In this document: positions 23,255-34,299 of the stretch, piece by piece
Layout: each line of letters opens with the position of its first letter
Position numbering within the stretch: position 1 is the first letter of the stretch
NCBI GenBank assembly: GCA_035578905.1
Contig: JAQJVL010002164.1
Span: forward strand, 1 to 64,000
Source: Stictocephala bisonia
Lineage: Eukaryota; Arthropoda; Insecta; Hemiptera; Membracidae
Reading direction: 5' to 3'
Length of the DNA stretch: 64,000 nt
Translations under genes and position numbers: made by a program
The notes under the pieces: generated by a model
Databases searched by the model: none
Told to the model about the DNA's origin: nothing
Seen by the model: the letters and a program-made list of their open reading frames with translations, nothing else

Positions 23255-25310
23255 TTGTTTTGGTTTTTAAATGAAATCGTAATATAAAATTATTCCTATG
23301 AATGAATTCATATAAGAATACATTTCAACTGTGATAGATTTAAGTGACTACTAGATCATGATCAACCACCCTCATACGTGAGACTTTCCAACTATTCACA
23401 TCTGAATAACGATGTTATTCATCAGCTCATTCATATACGGAGCATCAGACCCTCTTGGCGGACTTAATTAATTGAAATGGAATATTTTTTCCAACTGTAG
23501 CACAACCCTAAATTTTCGAAGGGGTAGTTTTTGAAAATATTTCAAATATGAACGTCCACCTCAGTTCTTTTAAGCCTAATCATAGAGATATTAACATTTT
23601 AAAATTATTCTTAGCCCTCAGGGGCAAGGTGGCCCAAAATTTAAAAATCTTTAAAAAAAAACCTAAAGTTGATGTTATTGTTACTCCCCTGTACATCACG
23701 AGGTATAACATTTTTATCTAATACTACCAAAGACATGTACATTAAATAACGAAAAGATTAGGCTCATTTCCCCATCTTAAAAATTCCGAATCGTTAAAAA
23801 TTTTAAAAATAATAATAGCTCCAAGTAAAAAAATTAAAAGGGAACTTTTGTGGTGTAGCGTATAAAACGAAGGTCTATTACAAATTAAACACAGTATTTC
23901 AAGTTTTGTCATATCTCCAATGGTTTTAAGCTAGTCAAACATTCTTAAAATCTTTCTGTCAACGGCATAGGAACATTTCACTTTGCACACTGTTTTTAAT
24001 AATTTATAACTTCAATATTAACAGTTAATTTTGTAAATATCACGTTTTATTTGTATTATCACACGTTATTTTCATTACGATTTCTATTTGACCTTTGACA
24101 TTAAAACCAATAACTGGATGTCCTTTGATCTTTTTGCTGTTCTTGTCAAATTTCATAACTCACCATATGGTCACTTTTTGTAAGAATATATTTAAGTGCT
24201 TAAGAGAAATTCTAAATTCAGTGTGTAATAATTTGAATGTGTAACAAACGTTATCCTAAATTACAACTGTTTTTTTTCGACCACTTTTATGTCCAAACCT
24301 CAGTGTAAATTTTTCTTTGCTTCATAGCTCTTTTTTTCTATTTCAAAAGATGCCTTATTATAATGCTGAATCATTTGTTTTGTTGCTGGAGTTAGGAGAG
24401 TATCTCCAGAACTTTACTATAGTCGTAACATTATATGCAGAAAGCTTTCCTGAATTAGAACATCTTTTACAAAAAGTACTACGAAATCTCACAGAACGTA
24501 GGTTAAAACCTTTATTATATAATGTAAAATATATATTATCGTCCAAATCATTCAATAGAATATGAAAATAACTACTTCTACATGGGACGCAAATAGCTAT
24601 TAATTACCAATAAAACAGTTATTTTTGGTAAGTGAAATTAGTAGGATGTTTATAATTAAAAAAAAATATACAAAACATATTATGATAACATATACATAAT
24701 AAACCAAAATGTCCTGTATTGGGCTTTTTTACTTTAATTTGGATTAAAATATTCTTAATTTTGTAGTTAGCTTTTTCGTAACCGGCCAATTCAACTTTTA
24801 TACTGTGAACTGTACTATGGCTGTCATTAATTAATATAAATACATTTGTATGTATAATAATCTAGTGAATAGTAACAAAAACAGGTTGGTTAAATGAGCA
24901 CCCCACCTGTGAACTATGAACCAAGCACTTCAGTTAACAACACGGTCGGGAATCATTCGCCTACCGGCAGTTGCCTACAACAACATCAACTCGTGTTGTA
25001 GTACGAAATAAAACACAATTTTTGTAAATAATAAAATCATGTTTACAAGAAAATTGGCTGACAAAATTCCTTATATATATAACTTATAGCTTTTTCTCTA
25101 TAATTATTCAATCACTTATTTTTATATGCAAATAAAAGAACACACCACAATCCTGAATTTTTTTTAGAACTACCAAATAAAATCCGGTACGAGTTAAGTT
25201 AAACTTTGAATGCTAATTTTATATCATTTAAAATTTAATATACAGATGGATTTTTTAATTCTGTGATCAATTTAATCACTCTAAGTATTAATTTTATACG
25301 TTTAAAAGTT
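23255..25310. other. 2 kb AT-rich non-coding, unclassified
   Basis: A segment at 23500-24170 has the low-complexity look of another old transposon (for example AAGTTTTGTCATATCTCC), but no second copy was found here. The overlapping frames at 24317-24565 (+) and 24358-24555 (-) resemble no domain I know and are probably chance ORFs. Confidence 0.35.
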
Positions 25311-25314
25311 GTTG

Positions 25315-26210
25315 AAACTTTTCGTTCCCCTTTTAGGCACAATAGCTTTTTTAGGTTATGTTTTAATGACTCCTGTTTTTTCAGTTTATTTAGCTAAGAC
25401 TGTTGAGTATTTAATAAATGTATTATTGTATACATATTATAAATATACTTGTTGTACTTTTCATAAGACATTTGTATATTTACATAGCTTATTGAAATTA
25501 GGCTTCATGTGATATTTATTTTTTTTAAACCTGTATATTTATACCATTTTAACATGTTTATGCATTTTTAAATACGTGAATCTATTTCCAGAGTTGTATA
25601 ATTGTATAATTTCAAGAGTTTGAATGTCTTACATTACGTTCTAAGTATTTATTTGACATTTACTCTAAACCAGTGACTACAATATCATTTTGAACCAAGT
25701 AAAATAACGTAGGCAGTGCCAGAGATAAGATGTTACGATATTGGTGCAAGGTATAGAGTTAAATAAGGTTATATATCAGCCATGTGATTACGGAGATGTA
25801 TCCAAACAGTTGATCACATAGATACAGAGTGCCCTTTGCGCTCTTTTACGGAGAGATTGGCCAGCATAAACAGAATCAGTGAGGCAGGTCTCTAAAGATT
25901 CGATAGATTGGACTCTTATCTTTGTGACAGGAGATTACTTAATATTATTCAATGAATATGCCATCACAACTTTTGGAGCTTTATCCAAATATAGATCGCA
26001 GCTTTTTGAAATTAACAAATGGTAGCTGACAACAAACCATACGATATATATAAAGTAAGATTGGAAGGACTTTTTGTGATAAAGGGATTTTGTTTAAAAA
26101 GCACAATGAGAATATGTTGATGAAGAGTGTTCACCATTATTACGAAAGACAGTCAAGAATCAAAATATGCGTGTTTCGATTTAGCATGCAATTATTGTAA
26201 TGTGTGGAAT
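25315..26210 (+). mobile_element. LINE 3'-region copy, left arm of a large inverted repeat
   Basis: This arm matches 26832-27815 in opposite orientation over about 0.9 kb. It starts with TTTTAGGCACAATAGCTTTTTT and continues through ATTGAAATTAGGCTTCATGTG, AGAGATAAGATGTTACGATATTGG and TCACAAAG-like segments to AGCATGCAATTATTGTAATG. It contains a LINE C-terminal coding relic (separate entry). Arms differ by scattered substitutions and small indels, judged by eye at perhaps 10-15 percent. Confidence 0.85.
25783..25895 (+). pseudogene. LINE ORF2 C-terminal relic, left arm
   Basis: The plus strand reads CDYGDVS and, after a one-base frame change, QTVDHIDTECPLRSFTERL and then SEAGL before a stop. 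This matches the cysteine-containing C-terminal motif of several non-LTR retrotransposons (C.CG....QT.DHI...CPL..F), which lies after the RT/RNase-like region. The frameshift and isolation show it is dead. The clade is uncertain. Confidence 0.6.
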
Positions 26211-26831
26211 ACTTATTGGCTAAAATAATTCTATGACCCACATATTGAAATTTACAAAAAATGATGTTATAGTTTAAAACACAATTATATAATACCAGCC
26301 TTTACCGAGTGTTTTTGAGTCCTTATCATCCATCAAAAATAAGAGAACAACATTTATGTAATGTAACAATACATGTTGTTACCAGGGTGTATATATTTGG
26401 CAAACACCTTAAAGTGTATCATTTTATATAACTTTTTTAGATAAATTATGTTTGTGCCAACCTTTCTGCTTTTACATGAAAGTAAAACGAAAATTGTATA
26501 AAATATATAATATTCTTCTTTCATAATATATACATAAAAAATAATAAACGGTTATCATTTCTCGAATGGATTTGTTTGAAACCATTGAACTCATATGTTA
26601 AATTTTATTTGAAATATTCAAGTAGTTTAAAACAACGTTGCTATAAAATCCCTAAAATTCCAATTTACTATAGTGTAGTGCTACGGATTTGATATTTAAT
26701 TTTAGCTATAAAAAAAATTATACCGTGCAAAAGATGTATGTAATGCCCTGTTGTCCTTGCCCACTATTATAAGTCAGATCACTGAGATCATTGAGCCAGT
26801 ATATGACTATATATAGATCATTGAGTCCTAA
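26211..26831. other. spacer between the inverted LINE arms
   Basis: About 620 bp of unique AT-rich sequence separates the two arms. A weak GATCACTGAGATCATTGAG repeat lies near its right end. No coding frame was found. Confidence 0.5.
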
Positions 26832-27815
26832 TTGTTCTACACATTACAATAATTACATGCTAAATCAAAACACGCAAAGTTTGATTCTTGACTTTCTTTC
26901 GTAATAATGGTGAACACACAACTTTTTATCAACATATTCTTATTTACCTACTTCATCCATATTTCCATATATTATATAGGCAACATCCATTCATATGATT
27001 TTTTAAACAAAATCCCTTTATACCAAAAAGTCCTTCCAATCTTTTATTTTATATATATATATATATCGTAAGAATTGTTTTCAGCTACCATTTGTTAATT
27101 TCAAAAAGGTGAGATGTATATTTGGATAAAGATCCAAAAGTCATGATGGCATATTTATTGATTAAAAACGTAAAGTAATCTCCTGTCACAAAGATAAGAG
27201 TCCAGACCATCGAGTCATTAGAGACCTGCCTCACTGATTCTGTTTATGCTGGCTAATGTTTCAGTAAAAGAGCGCACGGGGCACTCTGTAACTATGTGAA
27301 CCACTGTTTGGATACATCCCCGTAATCACATGGCTTATATAGAACCTTATTTAACTCTGTAGAGATAGTTATCTTGCACCAATATCGTAACATCTTATCT
27401 CTGGCACTACCTACGTTATTTTACTTGGTTCAAAATGATATTGTAGTCACTGGTTTAGAGAAAGTGCCAAATAAATACTTAGAACGTAATGGAAGACATT
27501 CGAACTCTTGAAATTATACAATTATACAACTCTGGAAATAGAGTCACGTATTTCAAAATGCATAAGAACATTAAAATGATATAAATCTACAGGTTTAAAA
27601 AAAATACATATCACATAGAGCCTAATTTCAATGAGCTATTTTATTAGGTATATACAAATATCTTATAAAAATTACAAGTGTATTTATAATATGTATACAA
27701 TAATAAATTTATCGAATATTCAACGGTCTTGGCTAAATAAACTGAAAAAAACAGGAGAGTCATTAGAACATAACCTAAAAAAGCTACTGTGCCTAAAATT
27801 ATATAACACCTTCTG
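26832..27815 (-). mobile_element. LINE 3'-region copy, right arm of a large inverted repeat
   Basis: The minus strand repeats the left arm from TTTAGGCACAGTAGCTTTTT (near 27795) to CATGTAATTATTGTAATGTG (near 26840). The arm includes a (TA)n run at 27052-27066 absent from the left arm. A near-perfect inverted repeat CTTCTGAAA...TTTCAGAAG at about 27810-27852 caps its outer end. The plus frame 27631-27816 is an antisense shadow. Confidence 0.85.
27218..27331 (-). pseudogene. LINE ORF2 C-terminal relic, right arm
   Basis: The minus strand carries the same C-terminal motif as the left arm: CDYGDVSKQ, then VTECPVRSFTETL and SINRISEAGL before a stop. It has its own small changes relative to the left arm. 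It is a relic and cannot encode a complete protein. Confidence 0.58.
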
Positions 27816-27852
27816 AAAAAATATATAAAATTATATATATAAAATTTCAGAA

Positions 27853-28580
27853 GATTTTATTCAATCAACTCTATTGGAAGCCAACATACGTAGATATAGA
27901 ATCTGAAGACGATTGATAAATAAGATTATGCTAATTCTTAAACAACATGATTTCCATTCCAACTCGGCTTTGCCAGGCTACTAAATATGGATGCTCACGT
28001 CCTTATGATATGTGTCTAACATTTTGTAGGACCTCTTAGTTTGTTTTACGTAAAGGAAAACAATTCTTTTTTTAGTTTAGCTAAACATATTTATTAGCAT
28101 AACTATTATCAGCAACAATTATAGTTCAGTGGTTTAGGAATAATGATGTTTGAATGAAAAACAAATTTACGTGTATATTTATAATATATTTTATTAGTAC
28201 AACTTATATCACAATAAATGAAAACACTAACTCAAGAATGAACATATTTTCAAAAATATTACATTAGACCCAAACAATTAAGTTTCTTAACTTTTTATTT
28301 TAAATAATTTGCTTTCTTATACTAATCCGTTACTATCTATTAGCGTTGTAACTAGCCATAATTTCCAAAATAATCAGGTATCAACCTTAATAAACTAACA
28401 AAAAAATACCATCAAAATTCGTCGAAAGTTATGATTCAAGTTTACTGCTTGCTAATGATGTGTTGTAGTTTTAATTCATAACTATTGGTGACGGTTCATG
28501 TTCAATAGTTAAAGTCAATATGTAGTGGCTCTGATTTACGTCTCGTTTTTTATCAAAAAAAAAAAAAAAAAATAAAAATA
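27853..28580. other. AT-rich non-coding, nothing recognised
   Basis: It ends in an A-rich run at 28555-28585 that directly abuts a SINE-C copy. No other feature was seen. Confidence 0.5.
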
Positions 28581-28585
28581 AAAAT

Positions 28586-28724
28586 CCAAGTGGGCCTTCA
28601 GGCTTTTGTTACAACTTTGTTAAAAGGGTAAAGTACTGACTGTAAACTCAGTTGGGTTTTCTAACTTTTGAACTTTCTCTCCGCAGCCCGAAGCCTTTAG
28701 CCACTAAACTACCACGTCGGCCGT
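28586..28724 (-). mobile_element. SINE-C copy
   Basis: Antisense SINE-C with CAAGTGGGCCTTCAGGC at its 3' end, AAAGTACTGACTGTAAACTC in the body, and GCCACTAAACTACCACG in the head. The B box is degraded (TTTTCTAACTTTTGAAC). Confidence 0.7.
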
Positions 28725-28739
28725 TAAGACCTAAGTCTC

Positions 28740-29180
28740 TTGGCTGTGATTCATATATTAACAAGCTATGACTTTTATATTCTATTAATAGTTTATGACG
28801 ATCCTATATATAAAAGTATTTTACACTTTTAAAGGTTTAAATAACTGTTTACCATTCTAAAACTAAGTATGACACATGGTTTGTGGATACCAGTCACGTA
28901 CCACTGACATAATGATTAACTTTGCATCCTACAACAGATCATGTCTTAAATATGCTCAATTATAGAATAAAGTGTCATAACAACCTCATCATATTTCCTT
29001 ACTTGACAGAGAATACTAACAATTACACCCAAAATATAAGCATGCTTACCATACATGCACTGTAATTTTAAGATTTGTTTCATTTACTTAAGGAGTTCTA
29101 TCTTCAATGTGTTAATGCGCTAAGTTCAACTTGACATAACCGGAGAGTCTGGCTATAATATTCGTTATTATTTATGTTCA
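28740..29180. other. AT-rich non-coding, nothing recognised
   Basis: No supported feature was seen. Confidence 0.5.
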
Positions 29181-29184
29181 CCGC

Positions 29185-29315
29185 AGCCTTATGGTATATT
29201 TAGGCTGAAGTGTGACGATAAAGCGGTCGTTTGGAGTTCTGAAGGCTAAGCACAGCTTTAAAGATGCAAAACCGCCATAACTTGGAGACATTACTCTCAA
29301 CCAGCCCAACTTCAT
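29185..29315 (+). repeat. dispersed repeat family F copy
   Basis: It shares AAGGCTAAGCACAGCTTT, AAGATGC and CGCCATAACTTGG with 45925-46040 in the same orientation. The element type is unknown and the boundaries are approximate. Confidence 0.5.
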
Positions 29316-29327
29316 TGTTTGTATTTT

Positions 29328-29358
29328 TCGTATCATTTATATTATATAAATGATACGA
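29328..29358. repeat. perfect palindrome, 14-bp arms, 3-nt loop
   Basis: TCGTATCATTTATA, then TTA, then TATAAATGATACGA. It is an exact hairpin with the same 3-nt TTA loop as the palindrome at 16979-17007. Confidence 0.95.
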
Positions 29359-29405
29359 GATTGGTTACAATACAGTAGTGTACATTTGACTAACTTTACG
29401 CATCA

Positions 29406-29532
29406 GTTCACATGGGCCTGCAGGCCTGTGTGTGAACTTTATCCAACGAGTGAAATACCGACCGTTAGTTCAGTTGGGGATTTGAACCTTGGAAATAACA
29501 GTCCGAAGCTTAGCCACTGAGCCACCAGTCTA
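29406..29532 (-). mobile_element. SINE-C copy, well preserved
   Basis: Antisense order: GTTCACATGGGCCTGCAGGC, AACTTTATCCAACGAGTG, TACCGACCGTTAGTTCAG, the B-box region GGGGATTTGAACCTTGG, and AGCCACTGAGCCACCAG in the head. It keeps the whole region that forms the 67-bp satellite unit at 36.8-39.8 kb, so it is a good single-copy reference for it. Confidence 0.82.
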
Positions 29533-29859
29533 CTTATACAGTCTGTGATATAATTTAGAGCAAGATGACTGCTGAAAAATGCAATTTCAGAGTCGTGCAC
29601 AATATAAATCACAATTTAAATATTGGATCTCTTGTAGGCCCATATTCATTATAATTACTGTAATGATATAATAATCCGAATAAGGGAAACTAAAAAGGTA
29701 TCAAACATTATCTAGCACTCGACCTAAGTATCAGGCCATAAAGTATTAAGATTAAAGATTAAGGTAACTTATGAAAAGCAAGCCTTTTTTCTTCAAAATT
29801 ACAAAAAAATTATGAACTAATGTTGTTTCTGTGCGTGTATATATTTATAGATACATTCT

Positions 29860-30160
29860 ACTTTTTATTTATTTTTATTTTATTTATTTATTTTAATTTT
29901 TATTTATTTATAAGACACCGATCGTCAAGATATGGATTTCAAATGAGTGTGGTGAGCGTAGATGAGCGAATGTAGTCATTGTTACAAACTAAGGCCGACT
30001 ATTCCTTAGAAAGTGTCATTAATTAATAGCCCAATGACAAATGAACAGCCGGTGATTATCAGCTGATCCTTCTAAAAATCTATTGATTCTGATTGGGATC
30101 GAACTTAGAACCTTTAGCACATGAAGCTGGGATTGAACCAACTACGCTACAGACCAATTT
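29860..30160 (-). mobile_element. SINE-B copy, full length with (TTTA)n tail
   Basis: Antisense: a (TTTA/TTTTA)n run, then AAGACACCGATCGTCAAGAT, GAGCGAATGTAGTCATTG, CCCAATGACAAATGAACAGC, TGGGATCGAACTTAGAACC (B box) and GGATTGAACCAACTACGCTA (A box). The tail run is the reverse of the (ATAA)n 3' end of the family. Confidence 0.88.
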
Positions 30161-30299
30161 ATATACTAAACATTTATATATAAGAATTATTTAAAATGTT
30201 ATTAATTTTAAATAGTTTTTTAATTGGCATGATACGTGTTGGTACATATACAGTACAAGTAAACGTCACACAACAGAAATTCATTATAATTAGCACAAA

Positions 30300-30931
30300 T
30301 ATATTACAATACAAGTACAAAATGCGCAAATATTATGGTGATCGATTTCGGTGAACCATGCTAACCTTCCTAAGATAAAAGATTGGATTCACAAAAGAAT
30401 GGAAAATGGTGTTCAACAACTCAATTTATAGGCCTATGATCACGTGACCTCATCTGGCTGGAATCGTCAAAATGACGGCTGCTGCGATATGATTGGTTAA
30501 TCCTTATTGGCTGTTACTTATATTCTTTTAGTCGTTGAAAGTACATTATTAAAAACTATTTCGGAATCAAAATTAACCTGTTCATTCATTAACTTATCAC
30601 AATCCTTACATTTTTCTTTAAAAATAAATAACTCTTCCCAAGCATTCATAATACGACCCTTCTTACAAACTTTTAGAATATCTACATTTTCTTCTATTTT
30701 ATTATAACTGTAGGTACAATTCAGAAGGTTTTTAGCTACATTAGATCTTTCAGGTTTCTTGTTTTTAAAAGCAGAGACATGGTTTTTATATATTTTACTA
30801 AAATTTACAGTCTGACCTATGTAAAACATATTACAATCATTACAGTTCATCCTATACATTCCTGAATTATTGAATTTATCTTCATTTTCAATATTAGGGT
30901 GAAAATGTTGGACATAGTATTTACATGTCAA
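30300..30931 (-). mobile_element. Penelope-like retroelement, 5'-truncated 3' end
   Basis: It comprises a GIY-YIG coding fragment (separate entry) and its 3' UTR. Downstream of the stop on the minus strand come CCAATCATATCGCAGC, CCAGCCAGATGAGGTCACG, then CTTAGGAAGGTTAGCATGG and CACCGAAATCG. The last pair is a usual feature after the endonuclease in this class. The reverse-transcriptase domain is absent: the plus-strand sequence right of 30931 shows no RT motifs. Confidence 0.7.
30518..30931 (-). pseudogene. GIY-YIG endonuclease domain of a Penelope-like element
   Basis: The 137-residue frame is the C-terminal nuclease of a Penelope-like retroelement, which nicks DNA to prime reverse transcription. 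Landmarks are a GMY for GIY at residues 24-26, the CNDC pair at 30-33 and YIGQT at 37-41. After these come the helix with YKNH at 48-51, SNVAKNL at 63-69 and the conserved end KGRIMNAWEEL at 91-101 with the metal-binding Glu at 99/100. The usual Arg three residues before the KxH (TRYKEH in most relatives) is Ile47 here, so activity is doubtful. The frame opens after upstream stops, and the RT part is missing. The first Met is therefore not a real start. It is a 5'-truncated retroelement relic with an intact frame. Confidence 0.8.
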
Positions 30932-30934
30932 TTA

Positions 30935-31465
30935 CAAGTATTAAAAGCTACTGATAAATTGTGTATACTGTCCATTGTTGGTAAGTATTTATGTATTGTG
31001 CTAGTAAAACATTATTGTAATGACGAAAAAATATTCATATGAACAGCGAAACGCTTATTTATCAGAAGGTAAATTTACCAAAATTACTTTTAATGCTTAA
31101 AATATATTAAGTAAGTTATATTAAATGGAATTAAGCGTAATGGACTATCAGAGTTTCAATACCCTAAATATAATACATTAATTATTATATTTATGTATTC
31201 AGAATGTTCCTGATAAAATGACAGATATAGTAAATATTTGACATACATTTGTAGTTCTTACTGTTTTACTAATACACGCACCTCATACTAAGTATAGTAT
31301 TTGTTATTATTGTATATATAATTTCAAAGAACATATAATTATCTTAAAATCTCGTTTCTGGTAAGGTTGGACAATTTCCAGCATCTAACTTACTATACAG
31401 AAGTCTTCATTGTCCAAGTTGAGTTCATATGTTACCCACAGTAAATACCTCATCGGTTAGGTAAA
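30935..31465. other. AT-rich non-coding, nothing recognised
   Basis: No RT motifs were found upstream of the GIY-YIG fragment on the minus strand, and no other feature was seen. Confidence 0.5.
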
Positions 31466-31469
31466 TGGT

Positions 31470-31515
31470 AGAACAACACCACGTGGTTCGGATTCCACGT
31501 AAAGGAGTTCGTATT
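31470..31515 (+). mobile_element. SINE-A body fragment
   Basis: ACAACACCACGTGGTTCGGA and TTCCACGTAAAG match the conserved body motif of SINE-A. The flanks are too diverged to follow. Confidence 0.5.
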
Positions 31516-31519
31516 TTAG

Positions 31520-32718
31520 TCTTCTTGGCCATTTAAATATTGATAAATCGCCCCCTCTGAAAGCAAATCGACCTTAAATACTCAGTCTTAAAAAATCGGA
31601 CCATACAGGTCGTATATTCTCGTGTGGTAAGTCATATTCACCCTAAAATAAATTCCAAATTTTAAAAAACTAAGAAAAATCTGTATGTCCACGTTTTACC
31701 TGAAATTTCTTACACGTACGTCTAGAGCATCATAAGGTGTCCATTAACAGTACACAATAATACGCTTAGTTTTTTACAACAAATCTTACGCCTCGTTTTT
31801 TACCAATAAATTTTATGTGGTAACAATAGTAATGTTCAACAGTTGAGTATAAATTACGTGATATTTCCTAACGTCAATGTGAAAAGGGTCCCGAAAATAC
31901 AAGTTTACAGTTGCGGTGATCTACCAAACTACTTCGGTAACCCATAAACATTATACTGGAGCTGTTATCGATGTTGGACTGGAGAGCTTCAGTGTTCATT
32001 GAACTTACAAGCGTTAACTGTCAGTAAAGGTAATTCTAAATATATCTAGGATAAAAAAAAACATAGGATAAATAATAATAATAATGTTACAGTAATTGTT
32101 TTTGGCAAACCATTTTTAGGTTTTTTAGTCTAGAGCTCACAAAATAGAAAAATTAGTTTTAAACCAACACTTATGGCTAAAAAGGAGCCTAATATGAGTA
32201 ATTATTGTTCACATTATATCTAATTTGTTGTCTATAAAAAGGAATGTTAATTTTACTGATCGTTCGATTAGATACATTTAATTTGTCATTAATTATTATT
32301 ATTATACTATTCATTTAAATATATACTTTAAATCTGTTACGCCCAGTCTAATGGTGTTTTTTTGTGATCTGAATTAAACTTAACAACTTACTAACTTACC
32401 CATAAAAAAGGCATGTAAAACTTTGTTTTTTCTTGTAATATGGTATCTAACAATCATATTTTAGATTAAGTAGTTATAACTATTTCTATAAGCAACAATT
32501 TGTTCTGAAGGCAATTTGGCTTTAATCTTATCTTGTAAAATGATCCGTGTTACCACTAAGGCTATAATACTTTGTTACCATGGCATTGAAATTGCCTTTT
32601 TCTGAGGTGCCACTAATAAATAATAAAGGCAAAAAATTTTATTTTTGTATTCCAAATATAAATAATTATTAAGAATGTTGAGTAGGAAATTAGATTGAGT
32701 GTCTGATTTCTCACTAAA
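31520..32718. other. AT-rich non-coding, nothing recognised
   Basis: No repeat-family copy, array or coding relic was seen. Confidence 0.5.
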
Positions 32719-32719
32719 T

Positions 32720-32830
32720 AAAAATCAAACCAATACTACGTAGTTCAGATTCCACGTAAATATGTAGGTCCCTTAGTTTCCCTAGCTATTGGGCTAGCAA
32801 AGGTTGGCCTTATTTAGTAGTCAGAATAAT
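32720..32830 (+). mobile_element. SINE-A fragment running into a minisatellite
   Basis: AAAATCAAACCAATACTACG, TCCACGTAAATATGTAGGTC and CTATTGGGCTAGC match the body and start of the SINE-A tail in sense. The tail then changes into a tandem array at the point where TACACTCATCTACACTC-type sub-repeats normally occur. Confidence 0.75.
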
Positions 32831-32992
32831 TACATTCATCCACTGTAATTACACTCATCTACTCTAATTACATTCATCCACCCTAATTACATTCATCCAC
32901 TCTAATTACATTCATCCACCCTAATAAGATTCATCCACCCTAATTACATTCATTCACTCTAATTATATTCATCCACCCTAATTACGTTTACG
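32826..32992. repeat. minisatellite derived from the SINE-A tail, about 19-bp unit
   Basis: Eight to nine units of ATTACATTCATCCACYCTA are in tandem. The unit resembles the short CATTCATCYAC-type repetition already present in the SINE-A tail, so the array probably grew from it. A shorter, related array at 33783-33852 belongs to the second copy of a segmental duplication. Confidence 0.88.
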
Positions 32993-33500
32993 TAATCAAA
33001 AGTATTCACCTTAAAATAAAACAAAGCGTATATTGTTGTCTTTTATCTGATCAATCTAAATATTACAATAGTAATATAATTATTTTATACGCTCATACAG
33101 AATAGTGAGAAAAAGATAAGTTTTAGGGATTTAAAAATATATAGGTATTTACAACTTGGACATATTATAAATTGTAATTAAATTTAGTAATGCAGTGTTT
33201 CTAAAGTACTTATTACTGAACCCAAATTATCAAAGCCCACATTTACTTGATATAAACGGGGTTTTCAATAAATCTTAGATTTTCTTTACTTTTTGAAAGA
33301 TAGATATTTGAGTTTATTGAAAAAAATCTATTTAGTAACATAAAATCAGAAAGCTACCACATTTTTCCATTTTCACTCCACCAGCAGTTATATTTATCTT
33401 TATGATTTTTACGAGCACTCTTATTACCCTTTGCCAAATTAAAGACTTAATTTCAGGCCACAAAAGATGGATGATGCTGCCAGAGTTAAGATTAAAGCTA
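32991..33500. repeat. segmental duplication, first copy
   Basis: This runs from the GTAATCAAAAGTATTCACC boundary through TTGTTGTCTTTTATCTGATC, GTAATGCAGTGTTTCTAAAG, CACTCCACCAGCAG and GATGCTGCCAGAGTTAAG. The same order is found at 33852-34134 and 35701-35922, interrupted there by an insertion. No coding content was recognised. Confidence 0.85.
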
Positions 33501-33782
33501 GACGAATGCTGCCAAAGATAGACGAATATTACTAGTCAAGCTTCATTTATTTTAGAAACGTAAACATATTTTACGTCGACCTCCTGTTAATTCTAAATGC
33601 AACGGCGCTGAGTATACAGACCGCACAACACATCTGTACCCATTTCACATATGCGCGCCGCGGCAATCTGGTCTATAGTGAGCAACGCCTGCAGAACAGA
33701 TTTGTTCGATCATAAATAACACACGTAAAGTGTTACTGACCAATCCACCCACCCGTACTCGTACTGAGGTATTGATGGGTGA
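33501..33782. other. spacer with a CpG-rich patch
   Basis: 33590-33720 is noticeably GC- and CpG-richer (GCGCGCCGCGG at about 33654-33664). Neither strand gives a convincing coding frame or splice pair. It lies between the two copies of the duplication. Confidence 0.4.
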
Positions 33783-34134
33783 ATAATTACATTCATCCAA
33801 TCTAATTACAGTCATTCGCTCTAATTACATTCATCCACTCTAATTACATTCACGTAATCAAAAAGATTCGCCCTAAAATAAACAAATCCTACATTGTTGT
33901 CTTTTATATGATCAATCTAAATACTATAATAGTAATATAATTATTTTATACCCTCATGCAGAATAATGAGAAAAATATTAGTTTTAGGGATTTTAATAGA
34001 TATACGAATTTACAACCTGTACATATTATAAATTGCAATTAAATTTAGTAATGCAGTGTTTCTAAAGTATTTATTACTCAACCCAAATTATCCAAGCCCA
34101 CATTTACTTGATATAAACGGGATTTTTGGTAAAA
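33783..34134. repeat. segmental duplication, second copy, left part
   Basis: It starts with a three- to four-unit version of the SINE-A-derived 19-bp minisatellite, then repeats 32991 to about 33268 closely (TTGTTGTCTTTTATATGATC, GTAATGCAGTGTTTCTAAAG, TTTACTTGATATAAACGGG). It breaks off at 34134, and the missing remainder resumes at 35701. Confidence 0.85.
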
Positions 34135-34145
34135 CTTACTTATAT

Positions 34146-34293
34146 GCCAGAGTGGTGTCTCAGTGGCTTAAAATTCAGACAGCGGATGGCAACGTCCAAG
34201 GTTTGAATCCCCAACTGAGCTAATGGTCTGTACTTCACTCATTGAATAAAGTTCTCACACAGGTCTGCAGGCCCATGTGTACTGGTAAGTTCT
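34146..34293 (+). mobile_element. SINE-C copy, full length
   Basis: Sense orientation: head GGTGTCTCAGTGGCTTAA, B-box AAGGTTTGAATCCCCAACTG, body GTCTGTACTTCACTCATTGA and end CTGCAGGCCCATGTGTACTG. It lies just inside the left edge of the insertion that splits the segmental duplication. Confidence 0.82.
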
Positions 34294-34299
34294 GAAAAG

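Noticed and set aside
24317..24565. 82-codon plus ORF with an overlapping minus ORF
   Set aside because: Both strands are open over the same interval and neither translation matches a family I know.
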